From assembly GCA_945643635.1 (NCBI GenBank), contig CALZFC010000183.1, positions 1 through 64,000 on the forward strand: a stretch of DNA of 64,000 nt, given 5' to 3'. Position numbers and translations under genes: made by a program. Under the pieces are notes generated by a model. The model was not told the origin of the DNA. It did no database searches and was given only the letters and a program-made list of their open reading frames with translations. The stretch's first letter is position 1. Each line of letters begins with the position of its first letter. Below are positions 35,318 through 47,276 of this stretch, piece by piece. Origin of the DNA: Allodiplogaster sudhausi. Lineage: Eukaryota; Nematoda; Chromadorea; Rhabditida; Diplogasteridae.

Positions 35318-37159
35318 GGGCATACTGTCGAGAATCCAAATATGTCCGAGTATCCAAGAAGACTGAATTCCTTTCGAGTATCCAAGAAGACTGAATTCTT
35401 TAAATATAGCTTGCATTAATTCGTCTTTCAGAATCTGGGCTCCTCTGGGCTCCTCTGGGTTCCTCTGGGCTCCTCTGCGCTCCTCTGGGCTCCTCTGGGC
35501 TAATTTGGGCTCCTCTGGGCTCCTCAGGGCTCCTCTGGGCTCCTCTGGGCTCCTCTGGGCTCCTCTGGGCTCCTCTGGGCTCCTCTGGGCTCCTCTGGGC
35601 TCCTCTGGGCTCCTCTGGGCTTCTCTGGGCATACTGTCGAGAATCCAAATATGTCCGAGTATCCAAGAAGACTGAATTCCTTTCGAGTATCCAAGAAGAC
35701 TGAATTCCTTAAATATAGCTTGCATTAATTCGCCTTTCAGAATCTGGGCTCCTCTGGGCTCCTCTGCGCTCCTCTTGGCTCCTCTGGGCTCCTCTGGGCT
35801 CCTCTGGGCTCCTCTGGGCTCCACTGGGCTCCTCTGGGCTTCTCTGGGCATACTGTCGAGAATCCAAATATGTCCGAGTATCCAAGAAGACTGAATTCCT
35901 TTCGAGTATCCAAGAAGACTGAATTCCTTAAATATAGCTTGCATTAATTCGCCTTTCAGAATCTGGGCTCCTCTGGGCTCCTCTGGGCTCCTCTGGGCTC
36001 CTCTGGGCTCCTCTGGGCTCCTCTGGGCTCCTCTGGGCTCTTCTGGGCTCCTCTGGGCTCCTCTGGGCTACTCTGGGCTCCTCTGGGCTCCTCTGGGCAT
36101 ACTGTCGAGAATCCAAATATGTCCGAGTATCCAAGAAGACTGAATTCCTTTCGAGTATCCAAGAAGACTGAATTCCTTAAATATAGCTTGCATTAATTCG
36201 CCTTTCAGAATCTGGGCTCCTCTGGGCTCCTCTGGGCTCCTCTGGGCTCCTCTGGGCTCCTCTGGGCTCCTCTGGGCTCCTCTGGGCTCCTCTGGGCTCC
36301 TCTGGGCTCCTCTGGGCTCCTCTGGGCTCCTCTGGGCTCCTCTGGGCTCCTCTGGGCTCCTCTGGGCTCCTCTGGGCATACTGTCGAGAATCCAAATATG
36401 TCCGAGTATCCAAGAAGACTGAATTCCTTTCGAGTATCCAAGAAGACTGAATTCCTTAAATATAGCTTGCATTAATTCGCCTTTCAGAATCTGGGCTCCT
36501 CTGGGCTCCTCTGGGCTCCTCTGGGCTCCTCTGGGCTCCTCTGGGCTCCTCTGGGCTCCTCTGGGCTTCTCTGGGCATACTGTCGAGAATCCAAATATGT
36601 CCGAGTATCCAAGAAGACTGAATTCCTTTCGAGTATCCAAGAAGACTGAATTCCTTAAATATAGCTTGCATTAATTCGCCTTTCAGAATCTGGGCTCCTC
36701 TGGGCTCCTCTGGGCTCCTCTGGGCTCCTCTGGGCTCCTCTGGGCTCCTCTGGGCTCCTCTGGGCTCTTCTGGGCTCCTCTGGGCTCCTCTGGGCTACTC
36801 TGGGCTCCTCTGGGCTCCTCTGGGCATACTGTCGAGAATCCAAATATGTCCGAGTATCCAAGAAGACTGAATTCCTTTCGAGTATCCAAGAAGACTGAAT
36901 TCCTTAAATATAGCTTGCATTAATTCGCCTTTCAGAATCTGGGCTCCTCTGGGCTCCTCTGCGCTCCTCTGGGCTCCTCTGGGCTCCTCTGGGCTCCTCT
37001 GGGCTCCTCTGGGCTCCATTGGGCTCCTCTGGGCTTTTCTGGGCATACTGTCGAGAATCCAAATATGTCCGAGTATCCAAGAAGACTGAATTCCTTTCGA
37101 GTATCCAAGAAGACTGAATTCTTTAAATATAGCTTGCATTAATTCGTCTTTCAGAATCT

Positions 37160-37469
37160 GGGCTCCTCTGGGCTCCTCTGGGTTCCTCTGGGCTCCTCTG
37201 CGCTCCTCTGGGCTCCTCTGGGCTAATTTGGGCTCCTCTGGGCTCCTCAGGGCTCCTCTGGGCTCCTCTGGGCTCCTCTGGGCTCCTCTGGGCTCCTCTG
37301 GGCTCCTCTGGGCTCCTCTGAGCTCCTCTGGGCTCCTCTGGGCTCCTCTGGGCTCCTCTGAGCTCCTCTGGGCTCCTCTGGGCTCTTCTGGGCTCCTCTG
37401 GGCTCCTCTGGGCTCCTCTGGGCTCCTCTGGGCTCCTCTGGGCTCCTCTGGGCTCCTCTGGGCTCCTCT
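37160..37469 (+). repeat. Longest 10-mer run (31 copies)
   Basis: This run is 310 bp of GGGCTCCTCT-type copies in perfect 10-bp register. It includes GGGTTCCTCT, GCGCTCCTCT, GGGCTAATTT, GGGCTCCTCA and GGGCTCTTCT. Two copies read GAGCTCCTCT (G-to-A at 37321 and 37361, 40 bp apart), creating SacI sites and suggesting a 40-bp internal duplication. With GGG every 10 bp it contains many overlapping GGG-N7-GGG-N7-GGG-N7-GGG motifs on this strand. Confidence 0.93.
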
Positions 37470-40400
37470 GGGCATACTGTCGAGAATCCAAATATGTCCG
37501 AGTATCCAAGAAGACTGAATTCCTTTCGAGTATCCAAGAAGACTGAATTCCTTAAATATAGCTTGCATTAATTCGCCTTTCAGAATCTGGGCTCCTCTGG
37601 GCTCCTCTGGGCTCCTCTGGGCTCCTCTGGGCTCCTCTGGGCTCCTCTGGGCTCCTCTGGGCTTCTCTGGGCATACTGTCGAGAATCCAAATATGTCCGA
37701 GTATCCAAGAAGACTGAATTCCTTTCGAGTATCCAAGAAGACTGAATTCCTTAAATATAGCTTGCATTAATTCGCCTTTCAGAATCTGGGCTCCTCTGGG
37801 CTCCTCTGGGCTCCTCTGGGCTCCTCTGGGCTCCTCTGGGCTCCTCTGGGCTCCTCTGGGCTCTTCTGGGCTCCTCTGGGCTCCTCTGGGCTACTCTGGG
37901 CTCCTCTGGGCTCCTCTGGGCATACTGTCGAGAATCCAAATATGTCCGAGTATCCAAGAAGACTGAATTCCTTTCGAGTATCCAAGAAGACTGAATTCCT
38001 TAAATATAGCTTGCATTAATTCGCCTTTCAGAATCTGGGCTCCTCTGGGCTCCTCTGCGCTCCTCTGGGCTCCTCTGGGCTCCTCTGGGCTCCTCTGGGC
38101 TCCTCTGGGCTCCATGGGCTCCTCTGGGCTTTTCTGGGCATACTGTCGAGAATCCAAATATGTCCGAGTATCCAAGAAGACTGAATTCCTTTCGAGTATC
38201 CAAGAAGACTGAATTCTTTAAATATAGCTTGCATTAATTCGTCTTTCAGAATCTGGGCTCCTCTGGGCTCCTCTGGGTTCCTCTGGGCTCCTCTGCGCTC
38301 CTCTGGGCTCCTCTGGGCTAATTTGGGCTCCTCTGGGCTCCTCAGGGCTCCTCTGGGCTCCTCTGGGCTCCTCTGGGCTCCTCTGGGCTCCTCTGGGCTC
38401 CTCTGGGCTCCTCTGGGCTCCTCTGGGCTCCTCTGGGCTCCTCTGGGCTTCTCTGGGCATACTGTCGAGAATCCAAATATGTCCGAGTATCCAAGAAGAC
38501 TGAATTCCTTTCGAGTATCCAAGAAGACTGAATTCCTTAAATATAGCTTGCATTAATTCGCCTTTCAGAATCTGGGCTCCTCTGGGCTCCTCTGCGCTCC
38601 TCTTGGCTCCTCTGGGCTCCTCTGGGCTCCTCTGGGCTCCTCTGGGCTCCACTGGGCTCCTCTGGGCTTCTCTGGGCATACTGTCGAGAATCCAAATATG
38701 TCCGAGTATCCAAGAAGACTGAATTCCTTTCGAGTATCCAAGAAGACTGAATTCCTTAAATATAGCTTGCATTAATTCGCCTTTCAGAATCTGGGCTCCT
38801 CTGGGCTCCTCTGGGCTCCTCTGGGCTCCTCTGGGCTCCTCTGGGCTCCTCTGGGCTCCTCTGGGCTCTTCTGGGCTCCTCTGGGCTCCTCTGGGCTCCT
38901 CTGGGCTCCTTGGGCTCCTCTGGGCTTTTCTGGGCATACTGTCGAGAATCCAAATATGTCCGAGTATCCAAGAAGACTGAATTCCTTTCGAGTATCCAAG
39001 AAGACTGAATTCCTTAAATATAGCTTGCATTAATTCGCCTTTCAGAATCTGGGCTCCTCTGGGCTCCTCTGCGCTCCTCTGGGCTCCTCTGGGCTCCTCT
39101 GGGCTCCTCTGGGCTCCTCTGGGCTCCATTGGGCTCCTCTGGGCTTTTCTGGGCATACTGTCGAGAATCCAAATATGTCCGAGTATCCAAGAAGACTGAA
39201 TTCCTTTCGAGTATCCAAGAAGACTGAATTCTTTAAATATAGCTTGCATTAATTCGTCTTTCAGAATCTGGGCTCCTCTGGGCTCCTCTGGGTTCCTCTG
39301 GGCTCCTCTGCGCTCCTCTGGGCTCCTCTGGGCTAATTTGGGCTCCTCTGGGCTCCTCAGGGCTCCTCTGGGCTCCTCTGGGCTCCTCTGGGCTCCTCTG
39401 GGCTCCTCTGGGCTCCTCTGGGCTCCTCTGGGCTCCTCTGGGCTCCTCTGGGCTCCTCTGGGCTTCTCTGGGCATACTGTCGAGAATCCAAATATGTCCG
39501 AGTATCCAAGAAGACTGAATTCCTTTCGAGTATCCAAGAAGACTGAATTCCTTAAATATAGCTTGCATTAATTCGCCTTTCAGAATCTGGGCTCCTCTGG
39601 GCTCCTCTGCGCTCCTCTGGGCTCCTCTGGGCTCCTCTGGGCTCCTCTGGGCTCCTCTGGGCTCCACTGGGCTCCTCTGGGCTTCTCTGGGCATACTGTC
39701 GAGAATCCAAATATGTCCGAGTATCCAAGAAGACTGAATTCCTTTCGAGTATCCAAGAAGACTGAATTCCTTAAATATAGCTTGCATTAATTCGCCTTTC
39801 AGAATCTGGGCTCCTCTGGGCTCCTCTGGGCTCCTCTGGGCTCCTCTGGGCTCCTCTGGGCTCCTCTGGGCTCCTCTGGGCTCTTCTGGGCTCCTCTGGG
39901 CTCCTCTGGGCTCCTCTGGGCTCCTTGGGCTCCTCTGGGCTTTTCTGGGCATACTGTCGAGAATCCAAATATGTCCGAGTATCCAAGAAGACTGAATTCC
40001 TTTCGAGTATCCAAGAAGACTGAATTCCTTAAATATAGCTTGCATTAATTCGCCTTTCAGAATCTGGGCTCCTCTGGGCTCCTCTGCGCTCCTCTGGGCT
40101 CCTCTGGGCTCCTCTGGGCTCCTCTGGGCTCCTCTGGGCTCCATTGGGCTCCTCTGGGCTTTTCTGGGCATACTGTCGAGAATCCAAATATGTCCGAGTA
40201 TCCAAGAAGACTGAATTCCTTTCGAGTATCCAAGAAGACTGAATTCTTTAAATATAGCTTGCATTAATTCGTCTTTCAGAATCTGGGCTCCTCTGGGCTC
40301 CTCTGGGTTCCTCTGGGCTCCTCTGCGCTCCTCTGGGCTCCTCTGGGCTAATTTGGGCTCCTCTGGGCTCCTCAGGGCTCCTCTGGGCTCCTCTGGGCTC

Positions 40401-40484
40401 CTCTGGGCTCCTCTGGGCTCCTCTGGGCTCCTCTGGGCTCCTCTGGGCTCCTCTGGGCTCCTCTGGGCTCCTCTGGGCTTCTCT

Positions 40485-40603
40485 GGGCATACTGCCGAGA
40501 ATCCAAATATGTCCGAGTATATAAGAAGACTGAATTCCTTTCGAGTATCCAAGAAGACTGAATTCCTTAAATATAGCTTGCATTAATTCGCCTTTCAGAA
40601 TCT
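40485..40603 (+). repeat. Core with GAGTATATAAG double change and GCCGAG
   Basis: CC-to-AT at 40521-40522 turns GAGTATCCAAG into GAGTATATAAG. T-to-C at 40495 gives ACTGCCGAG. The first change recurs at 60258-60259 and the second at 21732. Confidence 0.88.
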
Positions 40604-41837
40604 GGGCTCCTCTGGGCTCCTCTGCGCTCCTCTTGGCTCCTCTGGGCTCCTCTGGGCTCCTCTGGGCTCCTCTGGGCTCCACTGGGCTCCTCTGGGCTTC
40701 TCTGGGCATACTGTCGAGAATCCAAATATGTCCGAGTATCCAAGAAGACTGAATTCCTTTCGAGTATCCAAGAAGACTGAATTCCTTAAATATAGCTTGC
40801 ATTAATTCGCCTTTCAGAATCTGGGCTCCTCTGGGCTCCTCTGGGCTCCTCTGGGCTCCTCTGGGCTCCTCTGGGCTCCTCTGGGCTCCTCTGGGCTCTT
40901 CTGGGCTCCTCTGGGCTCCTCTGGGCTACTCTGGGCTCCTCTGGGCTCCTCTGGGCATACTGTCGAGAATCCAAATATGTCCGAGTATCCAAGAAGACTG
41001 AATTCCTTTCGAGTATCCAAGAAGACTGAATTCCTTAAATATAGCTTGCATTAATTCGCCTTTCAGAATCTGGGCTCCTCTGGGCTCCTCTGGGCTCCTC
41101 TGGGCTCCTCTGGGCTCCTCTGGGCTCCTCTGGGCTCCTCTGGGCTCCTCTGGGCTCCTCTGGGCTTCTCTGGGCATACTGTCGAGAATCCAAATATGTC
41201 CGAGTATCCAAGAAGACTGAATTCCTTTCGAGTATCCAAGAAGACTGAATTCCTTAAATATAGCTTGCATTAATTCGCCTTCAGAATCTGGGCTCCTCTG
41301 GGCTCCTCTGGGTTCCTCTGGGCTCCTCTGCGCTCCTCTGGGCTCCTCTGGGCTCCTCTGGGCTCCTCTGGGCTCCTCTGGGCTCCTCTGGGCTCCTCTG
41401 GGCTTCTCTGGGCATACTGTCGAGAATCCAAATATGTCCGAGTATCCAAGAAGACTGAATTCCTTTCGAGTATCCAAGAAGACTGAATTCCTTAAATATA
41501 GCTTGCATTAATTCGCCTTTCAGAATCTGGGCTCCTCTGGGCTCCTCTGGGCTCCTCTGGGCTCCTCTGGGCTCCTCTGGGCTCCTCTGGGCTCCTCTGG
41601 GCTCTTCTGGGCTCCTCTGGGCTCCTCTGGGCTACTCTGGGCTCCTCTGGGCTCCTCTGGGCATACTGTCGAGAATCCAAATATGTCCGAGTATCCAAGA
41701 AGACTGAATTCCTTTCGAGTATCCAAGAAGACTGAATTCCTTAAATATAGCTTGCATTAATTCGCCTTTCAGAATCTGGGCTCCTCTGGGCTCCTCTGGG
41801 CTCCTCTGGGCTCCTCTGGGCTCCTCTGGGCTTCTCT

Positions 41838-43705
41838 GGGCATACTGTCGAGAATCCAAATATGTCCGAGTATCCAAGAAGACTGAATTCCTTTCGAGTA
41901 TCCAAGAAGACTGAATTCTTTAAATATAGCTTGCATTAATTCGTCTTTCAGAATCTGGGCTCCTCTGGGCTCCTCTGGGTTCCTCTGGGCTCCTCTGCGC
42001 TCCTCTGGGCTCCTCTGGGCTAATTTGGGCTCCTCTGGGCTCCTCAGGGCTCCTCTGGGCTCCTCTGGGCTCCTCTGGGCTCCTCTGGGCTCCTCTGGGC
42101 TCCTCTGGGCTCCTCTTGGCTCCTCTGGGCTCCTCTGGGCTCCTCTGGGCTTCTCTGGGCATACTGTCGAGAATCCAAATATGTCCGAGTATCCAAGAAG
42201 ACTGAATTCCTTTCGAGTATCCAAGAAGACTGAATTCCTTAAATATAGCTTGCATTAATTCGCCTTTCAGAATCTGGGCTCCTCTGGGCTCCTCTGGGCT
42301 CCTCTGGGCTCCTCTGGGCTCCTCTGGGCTCCTCTGGGCTCCTCTGGGCTCTTCTGGGCTCCTCTGGGCTCCTCTGGGCTACTCTGGGCTCCTCTGGGCT
42401 CCTCTGGGCATACTGTCGAGAATCCAAATATGTCCGAGTATCCAAGAAGACTGAATTCCTTTCGAGTATCCAAGAAGACTGAATTCCTTAAATATAGCTT
42501 GCATTAATTCGCCTTTCAGAATCTGGGCTCCTCTGGGCTCCTCTGCGCTCCTCTGGGCTCCTCTGGGCTCCTCTGGGCTCCTCTGGGCTCCTCTGGGCTC
42601 CATTGGGCTCCTCTGGGCTTTTCTGGGCATACTGTCGAGAATCCAAATATGTCCGAGTATCCAAGAAGACTGAATTCCTTTCGAGTATCCAAGAAGACTG
42701 AATTCTTTAAATATAGCTTGCATTAATTCGTCTTTCAGAATCTGGGCTCCTCTGGGCTCCTCTGGGTCCTCTGGGCTCCTCTGGGCTCCTCTGGGCTCCT
42801 CTGGGCTCCAAATATGTCCGAGTATCCAAGAAGACTGAATTCCTTTCGAGTATCCAAGAAGACTGAATTCTTTAAATATAGCTTGCATTAATTCGTCTTT
42901 CAGAATCTGGGCTCCTCTGGGCTCCTCTGGGTTCCTCTTGGCTCCTCTGGGCTCCTCTGGGCTCCTCTGGGCTCCTCTGGGCTCCTCTGGGCTCCTCTGG
43001 GCTTCTCTGGGCATACTGTCGAGAATCCAAATATGTCCGAGTATCCAAGAAGACTGAATTCCTTTCGAGTATCCAAGAAGACTGAATTCCTTAAATATAG
43101 CTTGCATTAATTCGCCTTTCAGAATCTGGGCTCCTCTGGGCTCCTCTGGGTTCCTCTGGGCTCCTCTGGGCTCCTCTGGGCTCCTCTGGGCTCCTCTGGG
43201 CTCCTCTGGGCTCCTCTGGGCTCCTCTGGGCTCCTCTGGGCTTCTCTGGGCATACTGTCGAGAATCCAAATATGTCCGAGTATCCAAGAAGACTGAATTC
43301 CTTTCGAGTATCCAAGAAGACTGAATTCCTTAAATATAGCTTGCATTAATTCGCCTTTCAGAATCTGGGCTCCTCTGGGCTCCTCTGGGCTCCTCTGGGC
43401 TCCTCTGGGCTCCTCTGGGCTCCTCTGGGCTCCTCTGGGCTCTTCTGGGCTCCTCTGGGCTCCTCTGGGCTACTCTGGGCTCCTCTGGGCTCCTCTGGGC
43501 ATACTGTCGAGAATCCAAATATGTCCGAGTATCCAAGAAGACTGAATTCCTTTCGAGTATCCAAGAAGACTGAATTCCTTAAATATAGCTTGCATTAATT
43601 CGCCTTTCAGAATCTGGGCTCCTCTGGGCTCCTCTGGGCTCCTCTGGGCTCCTCTGGGCTCCTCTGGGCTCCTCTGGGCTCCTCTGGGCTCCTCTGGGCT
43701 TCTCT
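41838..43705. repeat. HOR-F copy 1 (1868 bp)
   Basis: Spacings are 319, 249, 219, 165, 219, 239, 249 and 209. This is the shortest and, by its 319-bp opening unit, perhaps the most ancestral version. The 165 spacing reflects the truncated core plus a one-base loss (GGGTCCTCT near 42765). Confidence 0.88.
42810..42908 (+). repeat. Truncated core 1 (first 20 bp missing)
   Basis: The 10-mer run reads GGGCTCC and passes directly into AAATATGTCC, so core bases 1-20 are absent. The junction falls at TCC, which is present at both ends of the deleted stretch. Confidence 0.92.
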
Positions 43706-44778
43706 GGGCATACTGTCGAGAATCCAAATATGTCCGAGTATCCAAGAAGACTGAATTCCTTTCGAGTATCCAAGAAGACTGAATTCTTTAAATATAGCTT
43801 GCATTAATTCGTCTTTCAGAATCTGGGCTCCTCTGGGCTCCTCTGGGTTCCTCTGGGCTCCTCTGCGCTCCTCTGGGCTCCTCTGGGCTAATTTGGGCTC
43901 CTCTGGGCTCCTCAGGGCTCCTCTGGGCTCCTCTGGGCTCCTCTGGGCTCCTCTGGGCTCCTCTGGGCTCCTCTGGGCTCCTCTTGGCTCCTCTGGGCTC
44001 CTCTGGGCTCCTCTGGGCTCCTCTGGGCTCCACTGGGCTCCTCTGGGCTTCTCTGGGCATACTGTCGAGAATCCAAATATGTCCGAGTATCCAAGAAGAC
44101 TGAATTCCTTTCGAGTATCCAAGAAGACTGAATTCCTTAAATATAGCTTGCATTAATTCGCCTTTCAGAATCTGGGCTCCTCTGGGCTCCTCTGGGCTCC
44201 TCTGGGCTCCACTGGGCTCCTCTGGGCTCCTCTGGGCTCCTCTGGGCTCTTCTGGGCTCCTCTGGGCTCCTCTGGGCTACTCTGGGCTCCTCTGGGCTCC
44301 TCTGGGCATACTGTCGAGAATCCAAATATGTCCGAGTATCCAAGAAGACTGAATTCCTTTCGAGTATCCAAGAAGACTGAATTCCTTAAATATAGCTTGC
44401 ATTAATTCGCCTTTCAGAATCTGGGCTCCTCTGGGCTCCTCTGCGCTCCTCTGGGCTCCTCTGGGCTCCTCTGGGCTCCTCTGGGCTCCTCTGGGCTCCA
44501 CTGGGCTCCTCTGGGCTCCTCTGGGCTCCTCTGGGCTCTTCTGGGCTCCTCTGGGCTCCTCTGGGCTACTCTGGGCTCCTCTGGGCTCCTCTGGGCATAC
44601 TGTCGAGAATCCAAATATGTCCGAGTATCCAAGAAGACTGAATTCCTTTCGAGTATCCAAGAAGACTGAATTCTTTAAATATAGCTTGCATTAATTCGTC
44701 TTTCAGAATCTGGGCTCCTCTGGGCTCCTCTGGGTTCCTCTGGGCTCCTCTGGGCTCCTCTGGGCTCCTCTGGGCTCC

Positions 44779-44877
44779 AAATATGTCCGAGTATCCAAGA
44801 AGACTGAATTCCTTTCGAGTATCCAAGAAGACTGAATTCTTTAAATATAGCTTGCATTAATTCGTCTTTCAGAATCT
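44779..44877 (+). repeat. Truncated core 2
   Basis: It has the same GGGCTCC/AAATATGTCC junction as the others, and is followed by a short 179-bp unit. Confidence 0.92.
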
Positions 44878-46069
44878 GGGCTCCTCTGGGCTCCTCTGGG
44901 TTCCTCTTGGCTCCTCTGGGCTCCTCTGGGCTTCTCTGGGCATACTGTCGAGAATCCAAATATGTCCGAGTATCCAAGAAGACTGAATTCCTTTCGAGTA
45001 TCCAAGAAGACTGAATTCCTTAAATATAGCTTGCATTAATTCGTCTTTCAGAATCTGGGCTCCTCTGGGCTCCTCTGGGTTCCTCTGGGCTCCTCTGGGC
45101 TCCTCTGGGCTCCTCTGGGCTCCTCTGGGCTCCTCTGGGCTCCTCTGGGCTCCTCTGGGCTCCTCTGGGCTTCTCTGGGCATACTGTCGAGAATCCAAAT
45201 ATGTCCGAGTATCCAAGAAGACTGAATTCCTTTCGAGTATCCAAGAAGACTGAATTCCTTAAATATAGCTTGCATTAATTCGCCTTTCAGAATCTGGGCT
45301 CCTCTGGGCTCCTCTGGGCTCCTCTGGGCTCCTCTGGGCTCCTCTGGGCTCCTCTGGGCTCTTCTGGGCTCCTCTGGGCTCCTCTGGGCTACTCTGGGCT
45401 CCTCTGGGCTCCTCTGGGCATACTGTCGAGAATCCAAATATGTCCGAGTATCCAAGAAGACTGAATTCCTTTCGAGTATCCAAGAAGACTGAATTCCTTA
45501 AATATAGCTTGCATTAATTCGCCTTTCAGAATCTGGGCTCCTCTGGGCTCCTCTGGGCTCCTCTGGGCTCCTCTGGGCTCCTCTGGGCTCCTCTGGGCTC
45601 CTCTGGGCTCTTCTGGGCTCCTCTGGGCTCCTCTGGGCTACTCTGGGCTCCTCTGGGCTCCTCTGGGCATACTGTCGAGAATCCAAATATGTCCGAGTAT
45701 CCAAGAAGACTGAATTCCTTTCGAGTATCCAAGAAGACTGAATTCCTTAAATATAGCTTGCATTAATTCGCCTTTCAGAATCTGGGCTCCTCTGGGCTCC
45801 TCTGCGCTCCTCTGGGCTCCTCTGGGCTCCTCTGGGCTCCTCTGGGCTCCTCTGGGCTCCATTGGGCTCCTCTGGGCTTTTCTGGGCATACTGTCGAGAA
45901 TCCAAATATGTCCGAGTATCCAAGAAGACTGAATTCCTTTCGAGTATCCAAGAAGACTGAATTCTTTAAATATAGCTTGCATTAATTCGCCTTTCAGAAT
46001 CTGGGCTCCTCTGGGCTCCTCTGGGTTCCTCTGGGCTCCTCTGGGCTCCTCTGGGCTCCTCTGGGCTCC

Positions 46070-46168
46070 AAATATGTCCGAGTATCCAAGAAGACTGAAT
46101 TCCTTTCGAGTATCCAAGAAGACTGAATTCTTTAAATATAGCTTGCATTAATTCGTCTTTCAGAATCT
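46070..46168 (+). repeat. Truncated core 3
   Basis: It has the same junction. Only four 10-mers separate it from the contracted single-copy core at 46209. Confidence 0.92.
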
Positions 46169-46208
46169 GGGCTCCTCTGGGCTCCTCTGGGCTCCTCTGG
46201 GCTTCTCT

Positions 46209-46299
46209 GGGCATACTGTCGAGAATCCAAATATGTCCGAGTATCCAAGAAGACTGAATTCCTTAAATATAGCTTGCATTAATTCGTCTTTCAGAATCT
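46209..46299 (+). repeat. Contracted core with a single 28-bp copy (91 bp)
   Basis: Only one CGAGTATCCAA...EcoRI segment is present, so the core is 91 bp, exactly 28 bp short. Both ends of the core are intact. This is the product expected from unequal pairing of the internal duplication. Confidence 0.93.
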
Positions 46300-46986
46300 G
46301 GGCTCCTCTGGGCTCCTCTGGGTTCCTCTGGGCTCCTCTGCGCTCCTCTGGGCTCCTCTGGGCTCCTCTGGGCTCCTCTGGGCTCCTCTGGGCTCCTCTG
46401 GGCTCCTCTGGGCTTCTCTGGGCATACTGTCGAGAATCCAAATATGTCCGAGTATCCAAGAAGACTGAATTCCTTTCGAGTATCCAAGAAGACTGAATTC
46501 CTTAAATATAGCTTGCATTAATTCGCCTTTCAGAATCTGGGCTCCTCTGGGCTCCTCTGGGCTCCTCTGGGCTCCTCTGGGCTCCTCTGGGCTCCTCTGG
46601 GCTCCTCTGGGCTCCTCTGGGCTCCTCTGGGCTACTCTGGGCTCCTCTGGGCTCCTCTGGGCATACTGTCGAGAATCCAAATATGTCCGAGTATCCAAGA
46701 AGACTGAATTCCTTTCGAGTATCCAAGAAGACTGAATTCCTTAAATATAGCTTGCATTAATTCGCCTTTCAGAATCTGGGCTCCTCTGGGCTCCTCTGGG
46801 CTCCTCTGGGCTCCTCTGGGCTCCTCTGGGCTCCTCTGGGCTCCTCTGGGCTCCTCTGGGCTTCTCTGGGCATACTGTCGAGAATCCAAATATGTCCGAG
46901 TATCCAAGAAGACTGAATTCCTTTCGAGTATCCAAGAAGACTGAATTCTTTAAATATAGCTTGCATTAATTCGTCTTTCAGAATCT

Positions 46987-47276
46987 GGGCTCCTCTGGGC
47001 TCCTCTGGGTTCCTCTGGGCTCCTCTGCGCTCCTCTGGGCTCCTCTGGGCTAATTTGGGCTCCTCTGGGCTCCTCAGGGCTCCTCTGGGCTCCTCTGGGC
47101 TCCTCTGGGCTCCTCTGGGCTCCTCTGGGCTCCTCTGGGCTCCTCTTGGCTCCTCTGGGCTCCTCTGGGCTCCTCTGGGCTCCTCTGGGCTCCTCTGGGC
47201 TCCTCTTGGCTCCTCTGGGCTCCTCTGGGCTCCTCTGGGCTCCTCTGGGCTCCACTGGGCTCCTCTGGGCTTCTCT
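46987..47276 (+). repeat. 29-copy 10-mer run heading the HOR-F copies
   Basis: This 290-bp run holds GGGTTCCTCT, GCGCTCCTCT, GGGCTAATTT, GGGCTCCTCA, two TGGCTCCTCT copies (G-to-T at 47147 and 47207, 60 bp apart) and GGGCTCCACT near its end. The equivalent runs at 50297, 53381 and 56414 have the same length and the same paired change. The 23-copy run at 43825 has it only once, so a six-copy (60-bp) duplication explains the difference. Confidence 0.92.

Larger units (their letters stand above)
26858..37040. repeat. 249/219-rich region with HOR family D
   Basis: Unit lengths are 209, 249, 208, 249, 239, 219, 258, 249, 209, 249, 218, 319, 219, 249, 308, 249, 319, 199, 259, 249, 219, 249, 169, 309, 199, 259, 249, 219, 249, 219, 259, 249, 219, 249, 218, 309, 219, 249, 279, 199, 249 and 219. 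The 249-bp class with GGGCTCTTCT and GGGCTACTCT markers alternates with 209-219-bp units. A clear HOR sits at 31276-35317. The 279- and 308-319-bp units are the long-run units of the region; some lack GGGCTAATTT. Confidence 0.87.
37041..41837. repeat. HOR family E region (1015-bp tetramer)
   Basis: The region opens with a 429-bp unit, then 199 and 249. A tetramer follows in three copies: 37918-38931 (218,319,219,258), 38932-39946 (219,319,219,258) and 39947-40952 (219,319,219,249). Units 219, 238, 249 and 179 follow. The 319-bp member holds GGGTTCCTCT, GCGCTCCTCT, GGGCTAATTT and GGGCTCCTCA in that order. Copy 3 ends with a standard 249-bp unit in place of the 258-bp one, which marks a crossover or conversion end. 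Confidence 0.9.
43706..46867. repeat. HOR-F copy 2 (3162 bp)
   Basis: Spacings are 349, 249, 289, 166, 179, 239, 239, 249, 219, 166, 131, 239, 239 and 209. It has two truncated cores and the window's only core reduced to one 28-bp copy (the 131 spacing). The opening unit has one TGGCTCCTCT marker. Confidence 0.88.
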
